This document shows positions 1-5,250 of a stretch of DNA of 14,028 bases, in pieces. The translations under genes were made by a program, and so were the position numbers. Below the pieces are notes generated by a model, which was not told the DNA's origin, did no database searches, and was given only the letters and a program-made list of their open reading frames with translations. Each line of letters begins with the position of its first letter. Position 1 is the first letter of the stretch. The DNA is from Candidatus Magasanikbacteria bacterium RIFCSPHIGHO2_01_FULL_41_23 (GTDB lineage: Bacteria > Patescibacteria > ABY1 > Magasanikbacterales > UBA922): contig MFPT01000007.1 of NCBI GenBank assembly GCA_001782805.1, positions 1 through 14,028 of the forward strand, in the 5' to 3' direction.

Positions 1-74
1 ACGTTCCGGCATATGCGATGTTGCGTTAGCAATATGGGTGAAGCGAAGCGTAGCCGTATATGCCGTGTTAAGTG
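1..74 (-). other. attC-like recombination site A (truncated at window edge)
   Basis: Read on the minus strand, this begins with ACTTAAC (73-67), a perfect match to the integron R'' consensus RYYYAAC, 16 nt after the stop codon of the gene at 90-545. An 11-bp stem follows (7-17 with 55-65, one G-T pair) around an inner TTGC/GCAA hairpin (21-32) and a GAAGCGAAGCG tract. The far side ends in AACGT at the window edge, where an R' GTT would begin. Its framework matches the site at 622-740. The T14-A58 pair here is an A-T pair there, so the helix is conserved by compensatory change. The spacers between R boxes and stem are unequal, which is atypical for attC. Calling it attC is inference. Confidence 0.55.
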
Positions 75-571
75 ATATAATTTTTCAATTCATTTATCAA
101 AAATAAATTCCTTTGTTTCATCGTCGCCATATAACCCATCGTTCCAGAACTTCATGTAGGTAGGTTCGACCACCCACACCTTAGACAAATTACTTGCATT
201 TTTTGCCCATTCAACGGTAATGCGGTCAGCAAATTCTGGAAAATTGGTGTTGTGCAGTCGGATACCTGTCTCAATTTCCTCATTATTTTTTGCTATCCGG
301 CACAACCCTTTTCCCTGTACAGCTTTTCTGTCTTTGTGGTTACTTGGATTATACCAAGCCACGCTGAACGCGATCATCGGGCTTTCCAGAATTTGCTGAC
401 TATGTTTGGTTTCCTGGTTTGAGATGAAGTACAGCTTGAAATTTGCATCTATACCATAAAAAACATTGGCTATCCATGGTTCATTATCAGCCGAGGCGAT
501 GACGAGTAGTCTTTGTGACTCTAAAAACGCAAGTAATTTGTCCATATGAATTGAAAAATTATTTCACTTAA
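68..571. repeat. Inverted repeat flanking the YhbP-like gene (arms 68-90 and 549-571)
   Basis: The two 23-nt arms are inverted copies matching at 22 of 23 positions. They enclose the gene at 90-545 almost exactly: the left arm reaches the last base of its stop codon and the right arm ends 3 nt before its start codon. The outermost 7 nt, TTAAGTG and CACTTAA, would be the cassette end and R'' box in the integron reading. The match extends well beyond what cassette logic needs, so an invertible segment is an alternative. Confidence 0.75.
90..545 (-). CDS. Pyridoxamine 5'-phosphate oxidase-like flavin-fold protein (YhbP/UPF0306-like)
   Basis: The 151-residue protein has the pattern of the FMN-binding split barrel superfamily: an N-terminal helix, a strand pair around LLVIASADNEPWIANVFYG (residues 13-31), KLYFISN at 37-43, the helix with TKHSQQI (46-52) and IAFSVAWY at 58-65. 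The C-terminal WVVEPTYMKFWNDG (about 124-137) resembles the YhbP/UPF0306 group. Family members bind flavin or act as small oxidoreductases; the substrate is unknown. The length is normal and the gene looks intact. The ATG at 545 is preceded by CAT and sits 24 nt after the TTAAGTG box. The gene lies alone between inverted repeats and attC-like hairpins, so it is read here as integron-style cargo. No clear promoter was seen. Confidence 0.8.
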   Translation of the reverse strand: MDKLLAFLESQRLLVIASADNEPWIANVFYGIDANFKLYFISNQETKHSQQILESPMIAFSVAWYNPSNHKDRKAVQGKGLCRIAKNNEEIETGIRLHNTNFPEFADRITVEWAKNASNLSKVWVVEPTYMKFWNDGLYGDDETKEFIFDK

Positions 572-628
572 TGGGCGGCGCCTGTCGTCGCCAGTTGGGA
601 CGGAAGAGCGAAGCGATTCCGTCCCAAC
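572..628 (-). other. Gene-less mini-cassette 1 (conserved-core hairpin plus GGCG palindrome)
   Basis: A 12-bp perfect stem, GTTGGGACGGAA (594-605) with TTCCGTCCCAAC (617-628), encloses the 11-nt core GAGCGAAGCGA (606-616). On the minus strand the 5' end TTGGGAC is complementary to the internal R''-like box TCCCAAC-type end at 594-600, as expected of a cassette. A short GGCG/CGCC palindrome follows (577-592), then the junction with the next unit's TTAAGTG. There is no room for a gene. The same core occurs at 1603-1613 with different stem bases. Confidence 0.5.
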
Positions 629-740
629 GTTTCGGCATAAGCGATGTTTGGCAGGGTTATAATATCGCGAAGCGGTAACCCTGCCAAATATGGGCGAAGC
701 GGAACGTAGTGAAGCGTAGCCGCTTATGCCGTGTTATGTG
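622..740 (-). other. attC-like recombination site B
   Basis: On the minus strand it starts with ACATAAC (739-733, six of seven R'' positions), then a perfect 11-bp stem (721-731 with 633-643). Nested inside is a second perfect 13-bp stem (647-659 with 676-688) with a 16-nt loop containing GCGAAGCG. It ends with GTTGGGA (628-622), six of seven matches to R' GTTRRRY. The total is about 117 nt, within the attC size range. It shares the ACGTTYCGGCATAWGCGATGTT-type left edge and GCCGTGTTAWGTG right edge with site A, but has a much longer inner arm. It lies 27 nt after the stop of the peptidase-like gene. Confidence 0.6.
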
Positions 741-1443
741 TTGTTCAAAAAATTTTCTATAAAAACTATTTTGATAGGCCGTCCTCGTCTAAAATTATTA
801 CTTCTCCATCTTTCAGTGGCTTATATTTAATCTCATGTTCTTCGTAGTAGGCGATTTCCTTGTTAATGTCCTCGGACTCGGAATGATCCGAATCAAAATG
901 AGGAGCAAATTGCCAATCAATTAAGCCAATACCTTCCCATATAGTTTCATGATCTCCGTATGTTTTTAGGTCAGGATCGTCAACGACATGGTAACCCTTT
1001 AAAGTTGGTGAAAGAACGCAAACTGCTGCACTGTAGCCAGCATAGACTTTGTTGGAGTTGACGACTTCTTTCAAAATTTCATCAAACCCGCTAAGTCGCA
1101 TAGCAATACGAATATCATAAACATTCCCTCCACTGACGTAGATTAAATCCACGTCTTGCAATTTGCTCCTCAATTCATCTTGCTTCCCGAAATAGTCTCG
1201 TAAGTCTAGCTGTTCTGCAGAAATACCAATTTCATTTAACTCACGCAAATCCCACTCTTGGTGTTCTTTTTGACTTTCAGGTTTTGCAAAATCCAATCCA
1301 TTGGAAATGTAAACAGCTTCGGGATTGTCGGGAAGCAAGTTTTTTAACTGATTCGGATCATTCCCGATTTTAAAAGATGAGAGGTAAAATTTCATAGGCC
1401 TATCGAAATTCCTTAATTTTTAAATTTTTTGAATTGCACATAA
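734..1443. repeat. Imperfect inverted repeat flanking the peptidase-E-like gene (arms 734-780 and 1397-1443)
   Basis: Arms of 47 nt match well at both ends and poorly in the middle. The outer part shares TTATGTG and, three mismatches later, TTCAAAAAATTT; the inner part shares ATTTYGATAGGCC. The left arm includes the last five codons of the gene at 766-1395 and the right arm ends 1 nt before its start codon. The terminal TTATGTG/CACATAA differs from the pair around the neighbouring gene (TTAAGTG/CACTTAA) but is again self-complementary. Confidence 0.65.
766..1395 (-). CDS. Peptidase S51 (dipeptidase E-like) family protein
   Basis: The 209-residue protein fits the PepE/cyanophycinase-type fold of class I glutamine-amidotransferase-like serine peptidases. 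Residues IYVSGGNVYDI (85-95) form the conserved GGN region. VYAGYSAAVCVLSP (117-130) is the nucleophile elbow with candidate catalytic Ser122. APHFDSDHSE (164-173) contains candidate catalytic His166. Family members cleave N-terminal Asp dipeptides in the cytoplasm; this substrate is not known. The elbow reads GYSAAV rather than the classical WSAG-type, so specificity may differ. It is slightly shorter than typical PepE (about 230 residues). The ATG at 1395 is preceded by GGCCT with no Shine-Dalgarno signal. The gene is enclosed by inverted repeats and attC-like hairpins and is probably cassette cargo. Confidence 0.8.
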   Translation of the reverse strand: MKFYLSSFKIGNDPNQLKNLLPDNPEAVYISNGLDFAKPESQKEHQEWDLRELNEIGISAEQLDLRDYFGKQDELRSKLQDVDLIYVSGGNVYDIRIAMRLSGFDEILKEVVNSNKVYAGYSAAVCVLSPTLKGYHVVDDPDLKTYGDHETIWEGIGLIDWQFAPHFDSDHSESEDINKEIAYYEEHEIKYKPLKDGEVIILDEDGLSK

Positions 1444-1626
1444 TGGGCGGCGGCTAGGCAATCGTCCCGTAGGATACCGACGGTAGTCGGTAGACTGCGG
1501 GATGTTGCTTAGCCGACTGTTGGACGATGTGTCGCTTCGCCCGCTTTTGGGGTGAAGCGCACTCGGACAACAGGCGGTCTCCGCCGCCCATTGGTTGAAA
1601 TGGAGCGAAGCGACATTTCGACCAAC
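1438..1626 (-). other. Compound palindrome / gene-less mini-cassette 2 adjoining the recombinase side
   Basis: This fills most of the 309-nt gene-free stretch 1396-1704. A perfect 12-bp outer stem (1442-1453 with 1581-1592) encloses two arms. One is a long imperfect hairpin at 1452-1514 with a TACCGAC/GTCGGTA tip. The other, at about 1515-1573, has CTGTTG/CAACAG ends and a GCTTCGCCC/GGGGTGAAGC interior. Directly 3', a 12-bp stem (1591-1602 with 1614-1625, one G-T pair) carries the core GAGCGAAGCGA, identical to mini-cassette 1. In minus-strand integron logic it is a unit from 1625 to 1444 ending at TTATGTG. A 62-codon open frame here is only a by-product of the palindromes. Confidence 0.5.
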
Positions 1627-1653
1627 TAATACTTATCCACACTGTTCACGCAT

Positions 1654-1679
1654 ATACAACCTATTATTGCAGGTTATAC
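1654..1679. other. Candidate recombinase-binding inverted repeat (attI-like?)
   Basis: ATACAACCT (1654-1662) and AGGTTATAC (1671-1679) form a 9-nt imperfect inverted repeat with one mismatched position, separated by 8 nt. The geometry resembles a tyrosine-recombinase core site with paired arms. The right arm contains GTTATAC, six of seven matches to GTTRRRY. It lies between the array and the recombinase start, where attI is found in integrons. A role as recombinase autoregulatory operator is equally possible. Confidence 0.35.
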
Positions 1680-1704
1680 AAATATATGTTAAAGTTATTG
1701 GACT

Positions 1705-2517
1705 ATGCCAAATCTACTTGATATCATAACAAAAGAAATGACACTCGGCAACTACAGCGGAAAAACCATTAAGGCTTATTCTGCTGTTTATAAGGATATT
1801 TATAAAAAATTCAAGCGTCCGTTGCGAGATATTACGGAAGATGAATTAAAAGAATACTTATATCAAAGAGTTAAAGCCGGCTTGGCCAGCCAAAGTATCG
1901 CTCTTGCGGCCAATGCCATTAATTTTCTCTATACCAAGCTCTACAAACGACAGGATTTCAAAAAATTGAGCCATCCCAGAAAAACTCACACTCTGCCCAC
2001 TGTTCTCACCAAGAACGAAGTAGAATTAATTTTAGAACAAACCAAAAACCTAAAACACCGCGTCATGTTGGGAATTGCTTATGGCGCAGGACTGCGGGTA
2101 AGTGAAGTCATAAATTTGCGGGTACGAGATATTGATATCCGAGAATTGACAATAATCGTGCGGCAGGGAAAAGGAAAAAAAGATCGTCTGACGGTTTTAT
2201 CACCTCGTCTTATTATCAACCTGCAACAATTTATAAACGGAAAAAATGCCGGTCAATATGTATTTGAGAGTGAACGAGGTGGAAAATTAACAGCGACCAC
2301 AGCGCAAAAAGTATTCCAGCAGTGTCTTAAGAAATCCGGAATTTTAAAACCGGCGACGTTTCATTCTCTTCGCCATAGTTTTGCCACCCATCTCTTGGAA
2401 AATGGCGTTGATGTGCGCTATGTTCAAGAACTCCTTGGCCACAGTAATATCCGCACAACCCAAATTTACACTCATGTTACTAATCCGAGTCTTAAAAATA
2501 TCAAAAGTCCATTGTAA
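1705..2517 (+). CDS. Tyrosine recombinase (Xer/IntI-like integrase)
   Basis: The 270-residue protein has an N-terminal SAM-like core-binding domain (about 1-85) and a C-terminal catalytic domain. The full catalytic set is visible: Arg131 (GAGLRVSEV), Lys156 (RQGKGKKDR), His220 and Arg223 (HSLRHSFATHLLENG), His246 (LGHSNIRTT) and nucleophile Tyr255 (IYTHV). The tail IYTHV...KSPL resembles integron integrases, but the extra helix-containing segment that IntI proteins carry before the QYVF strand is absent. By domain makeup it is therefore XerC/D-like. It probably binds and recombines the palindromic sites at 1-1626, from which it is transcribed divergently. Only 6 nt separate its stop from sufS, so the two may share a transcript. 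The start ATG is preceded by ACT; no strong promoter was identified. Confidence 0.92.
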   Translation: MPNLLDIITKEMTLGNYSGKTIKAYSAVYKDIYKKFKRPLRDITEDELKEYLYQRVKAGLASQSIALAANAINFLYTKLYKRQDFKKLSHPRKTHTLPTVLTKNEVELILEQTKNLKHRVMLGIAYGAGLRVSEVINLRVRDIDIRELTIIVRQGKGKKDRLTVLSPRLIINLQQFINGKNAGQYVFESERGGKLTATTAQKVFQQCLKKSGILKPATFHSLRHSFATHLLENGVDVRYVQELLGHSNIRTTQIYTHVTNPSLKNIKSPL

Positions 2518-2523
2518 TAAAAT

Positions 2524-3720
2524 ATGTTAAATCTAAAGCCGGATTTTCCCATTTTTAATCACCACCCTAACTTAGTGTATTTGGATACGGCCTCGTCAGC
2601 GTTAAAACCACGCGCTGTTGTTGAAGCTACAACGTGTTGGTATGAAAAATTTGGCGTAAACGTGCATCGCGCGTTGTATGATTTGGGTGATGAAGCAACG
2701 GTGCGCTATGAATCTGTTCGCGACGCTGTCGCGAAATTTTTAAATGCTGAACGTGAAGAAATTATTTTTACCAACGGAACGACCGCAGGTTTAAATAAAT
2801 TAGCGCGGATGCTTGAACCGACGATAAAAACAGGGGATTCAATTGTCCTCACGCGAATGGAGCACCATGCCAACCTTATTCCGTGGCAGGAATTGGCCAA
2901 ACGCACGAATGCAAAATTAAAATTTATTGAATTGACGGCTGATTATCAATTGGATTTGGAATCAGCCAAAAATTTAATTGACAACAAAACTAAAATTGTC
3001 AGTTTTACGGCCGCGTCCAATGTACTGGGCACAATCACCCCGGCAAAAAAAATAATAGAAATCGCGCATGAATTTGGCGCAGTGGCGATTGTTGACGCGG
3101 CGCATATTATTTCTCACAAACCAATTAATGTAACGGAAATTGATTGTGATTTTTTGGTTTTTTCCGGACATAAATTATATGGTCCAACCGGCGTGGGCGT
3201 ATTGTATGGCAAAAAAGAATTATTGAAAAAACTGGAGCCGATAGAGTTTGGCGGAGATATGATTAAACGCGTTTCGTATCAATCCGGGACTTGGGCTGAT
3301 TTGCCATACAAATTTGAAGCAGGCACGCCACCAATAGCCGAAGTAATCGGTCTTGGCGCGGCTTTATGGTATTTGAAAAATGTTGGCTGGGAAAATATTC
3401 AAGCGCATGAAAAAGAATTGATGGAATATACTTTGGAAAAATTATCGCCGGAAGTCAAAATTATTGGATCAATCACATCAAAAAATCGCGTCAGTACATT
3501 TTCTTTTGTTATTGATGGCGCGCATCCGCACGACGTAGCGGAAATTTTAAATCGTGATAATATTGCGGTACGAGCCGGACACCATTGCGCCATGCCGTTA
3601 ATGGAACACTTGGAACTGGTTGGTACTGTCCGTGCGTCATTGGGAATTTATAATACCAAAAAAGATATTGATGTTTTGGTTGCAGGAATAAAAAAAGTGA
3701 AAAAAATATTGAGAGTATGA
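2524..3720 (+). CDS. sufS: Cysteine desulfurase SufS
   Basis: The 398-residue class V aminotransferase-fold enzyme uses PLP to take sulfur from cysteine, forming a persulfide passed on for Fe-S cluster assembly. Visible landmarks are the N-terminal VYLDTASSALKP (18-29), TNGTTAGLN (83-91), His114/His115 in MEHHAN, Asp191 in VDAAH, PLP-lysine Lys217 in FSGHKLYGPTGVG, and persulfide Cys355 in RAGHHCAMPLM. The short loop around Cys355 and the RxGHHC motif mark the SufS (group II) type rather than IscS. Length is normal for SufS. Its last codons overlap the sufU start by 4 nt (ATGA), which indicates translational coupling. The start is preceded by AAAAT without a Shine-Dalgarno sequence. Confidence 0.95.
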   Translation: MLNLKPDFPIFNHHPNLVYLDTASSALKPRAVVEATTCWYEKFGVNVHRALYDLGDEATVRYESVRDAVAKFLNAEREEIIFTNGTTAGLNKLARMLEPTIKTGDSIVLTRMEHHANLIPWQELAKRTNAKLKFIELTADYQLDLESAKNLIDNKTKIVSFTAASNVLGTITPAKKIIEIAHEFGAVAIVDAAHIISHKPINVTEIDCDFLVFSGHKLYGPTGVGVLYGKKELLKKLEPIEFGGDMIKRVSYQSGTWADLPYKFEAGTPPIAEVIGLGAALWYLKNVGWENIQAHEKELMEYTLEKLSPEVKIIGSITSKNRVSTFSFVIDGAHPHDVAEILNRDNIAVRAGHHCAMPLMEHLELVGTVRASLGIYNTKKDIDVLVAGIKKVKKILRV

Positions 3721-4082
3721 TTGAGATTGATCCAATTTACCAAGAAATTATTTTAGATTTATATCGCCATCCGCATAACGCTGGTATTGTGGAAAATCCC
3801 AGTGCTGATGGTGAGGAATCCAATCCTTTTTGCGGTGATAATATTCGGATTACCTTAAAAATAAAAGATGGTGTTATTACTGAAATCGCCCATAGTGGCC
3901 AAGGTTGTGCCATTTCCCAAGCCGCGGTTTCATTATTAACTGATGCGGTAAAAAATAAAAATATAGCAGACGTAAAAAATTTGACTGCGGCTGATATAAT
4001 TACTATGCTGGGTATTCCCATTTCGCACACACGCGAGGCATGTGCTACACTGGGACTGAAAATTTTACAAAGAATAATTTAA
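3717..4082 (+). CDS. sufU: SufU/IscU-type sulfur acceptor and Fe-S assembly protein
   Basis: The 121-residue NifU-N-domain protein carries the three conserved cysteines and the aspartate of the family: Cys39 and Asp41 in NPFCGDNI, Cys64 in GQGCAISQAA, and Cys109 in REACATLGL. SufU accepts persulfide sulfur from SufS, usually through a zinc site formed by these residues. The region between Cys64 and Cys109 is shorter than in Bacillus SufU (about 147 residues overall), which makes it intermediate between SufU and IscU in length. The REACATLGLKIL end matches the SufU-type CATL pattern. It overlaps sufS by 4 nt and directly precedes the gene-free palindromic region. A scaffold rather than a transfer role cannot be excluded. 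Confidence 0.88.
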   Translation: MIEIDPIYQEIILDLYRHPHNAGIVENPSADGEESNPFCGDNIRITLKIKDGVITEIAHSGQGCAISQAAVSLLTDAVKNKNIADVKNLTAADIITMLGIPISHTREACATLGLKILQRII

Positions 4083-4086
4083 AGTT

Positions 4087-4233
4087 GTACCCCTAGTAAG
4101 CAAGCTTCATTTTCTAAGCCTTAAACAAACTTCGCGAGATTTTTTTCTCAACCCTCGACCCTTCGACAAGCTCAGGGTAAACAGGCCCGAGCATCGAGAA
4201 AAAAGACCATCGCTCCAGTTTGCTTATTTGTAC
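4087..4233. repeat. Large imperfect palindrome with an internal REP-like CCCTTCGACAAGCTCAGGG
   Basis: First half of the 398-nt gene-free stretch 4083-4480. Matching arms, outside to inside, are GTAC (4087/4230), TAAGCAA with TTGCTTA (4097/4220), AAACT with AGTTT (4127/4217), GCGA with TCGC (4134/about 4209) and TTTTTTCTC with GAGAAAAAA (4141-4149/4196-4204). At the tip, 4158-4178 reads as an imperfect REP-like palindrome starting ACCCTTCGACAAG. The left arm could end a sufSU transcript, but the T-run precedes rather than follows a GC-rich stem. A structured RNA or a degraded mobile unit are both possible. Confidence 0.5.
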
Positions 4234-4275
4234 ATTGGATGTTTCGCTGTTGCATTAGTGAGGTTGGCAATTATC

Positions 4276-4440
4276 CCATAACGCGCACGTTTGGACGCGA
4301 GGCTGAATCTATACTATATATAATCAAAGCCGAGCGGACAATGTAGGGAGCGAGCCATTCACTGAGTATATACTGCGAGCGAACGGCGCGGTTGGGATGA
4401 TTGACACCGAACGAATATTGGCGATAACCGTAGGTTAAGT
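4276..4440. other. Possible isolated attC-like site upstream of sufC
   Basis: CCATAAC followed by GCGC (4276-4286) is mirrored by GCGCGGTTGGGA (4386-4397), and the flanks also pair (GGCAATTATCCCA with TGGGATGATTGAC-type sequence). GTTGGGA is the same R'-like box as at 622-628. A second box, GTTAAGT (4434-4440), identical to that of site A, lies 40 nt before the sufC start. The interior pairs only weakly (TATACT with AGTATATAC). No gene fits here. The resemblance to the array at 1-1626 is real at the box level, but the site assignment is tentative. Confidence 0.35.
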
Positions 4441-4480
4441 GAATTTTTATTTTAATTTCCTTTGTGTATTTATTAATTGT

Positions 4481-5215
4481 ATGTCCCTCAAAATATCAAA
4501 TCTAAAAGTCACTGTCGCGGATCAGGAAATTATTCACGGTTTAAATCTAGAAATCAACGTTGGTGAAGTGCATGCCATCATGGGACCAAACGGCAGTGGC
4601 AAATCAACACTGGCAAATACATTAATGGGACATCCAAAATATAGTGTGACTGTAGGAAATATTGTTCTTGATGGCGAAAATGTCACAACCGAAAAACCAA
4701 ATATTCGGGCACAAAAAGGTTTATTTTTATCCATGCAATATCCACCCGAAATTGAAGGTGTCACGATTGCGAATTTTTTACGCGTGGCGAAAAATGCTTT
4801 GACCGGTATAAACCACAATCCATTGGATTTTCACAAAGAACTTTTGGCGAAAATGGCCGAACTAAACATTGATCCGGCTTTTGCTCGTCGCCACTTGAAT
4901 GCCGGTTTTTCCGGTGGTGAAAAAAAACGCGTGGAAATTTTGCAACTCGCTGTGCTTGATCCGAAATACGCGATTCTTGACGAAACCGATTCCGGTCTGG
5001 ATGTGGATGCGCTTCGCATTGTGGCCGATGGCATTAATCGTTTTCGCGGAACGGAAAAAGGAATACTGCTAATTACTCATTACAACCGGATTTTGGAATA
5101 CGTGACGCCGAATTTTGTGCACATTATGAGCGCTGGGAAAATTGTCAAAAGCGGGGGAGCGGAATTGGCGGAAGAAGTGGAAAAAAATGGATATGTTGAA
5201 TTTTTGGTGAATTGA
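4481..5215 (+). CDS. sufC: Fe-S cluster assembly ATPase SufC
   Basis: The 244-residue ABC-type ATPase has Walker A GPNGSGKST (35-43), Q-loop Gln86 in LSMQYPPEI, signature FSGGEKKR (143-150), Walker B YAILDETDSGLD (163-174) with Glu168, and H-loop His200 in ITHY. The SMQYPPEI and DETDSGLD motifs are characteristic of SufC. SufC normally binds SufB and SufD and powers cluster assembly on them. Neither partner is encoded nearby, so they must lie elsewhere or be replaced. The frame is open upstream to a GTG at 4439, but the ATG at 4481 begins the conserved MSLKISNLKV and fits the local TATG start pattern. The AT-rich leader follows a TTAAGTGAA box much like the one before the YhbP-like gene. Confidence 0.95.
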   Translation: MSLKISNLKVTVADQEIIHGLNLEINVGEVHAIMGPNGSGKSTLANTLMGHPKYSVTVGNIVLDGENVTTEKPNIRAQKGLFLSMQYPPEIEGVTIANFLRVAKNALTGINHNPLDFHKELLAKMAELNIDPAFARRHLNAGFSGGEKKRVEILQLAVLDPKYAILDETDSGLDVDALRIVADGINRFRGTEKGILLITHYNRILEYVTPNFVHIMSAGKIVKSGGAELAEEVEKNGYVEFLVN

Positions 5216-5250
5216 CCATAATAAATTTTTATTATTTGAGTCTTATTTAT

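Noticed and set aside
1..1626. CRISPR array
   Set aside because: Repeats are inverted and structured, irregularly spaced and interrupted by whole genes; there are no direct repeats of constant length with spacers.
1633..1641. TTATCCACA, a perfect DnaA box
   Set aside because: It is a single 9-mer with no second box, AT-rich unwinding region or replication gene nearby, so it does not support an origin.
1454..1642. 62-codon open frame on the minus strand across the compound palindrome
   Set aside because: It lies wholly within nested inverted repeats, its protein has no domain-like pattern, and the structure explains the sequence better.
1396..1704. Cassette (Pc-like) promoter reading into the array
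   Set aside because: Several weak TTGTAT/TATATG-type pairs exist on the minus strand but none has both good boxes and 16-18 nt spacing.
4439..4480. GTG start adding 14 residues to SufC
   Set aside because: The extra residues are absent from the SufC plan; the ATG at 4481 starts the conserved domain and overlaps no recombination-like box.
3720..5215. TGA recoding as glycine (code 25)
   Set aside because: TGA ends sufS, sufC and the YhbP-like gene at the expected protein lengths, so standard bacterial stops are used.
5212..5250. Upstream TTG start for the SufT-like protein
   Set aside because: The 13 added residues come from the intergenic AT-rich run and precede the normal domain start at 5251.
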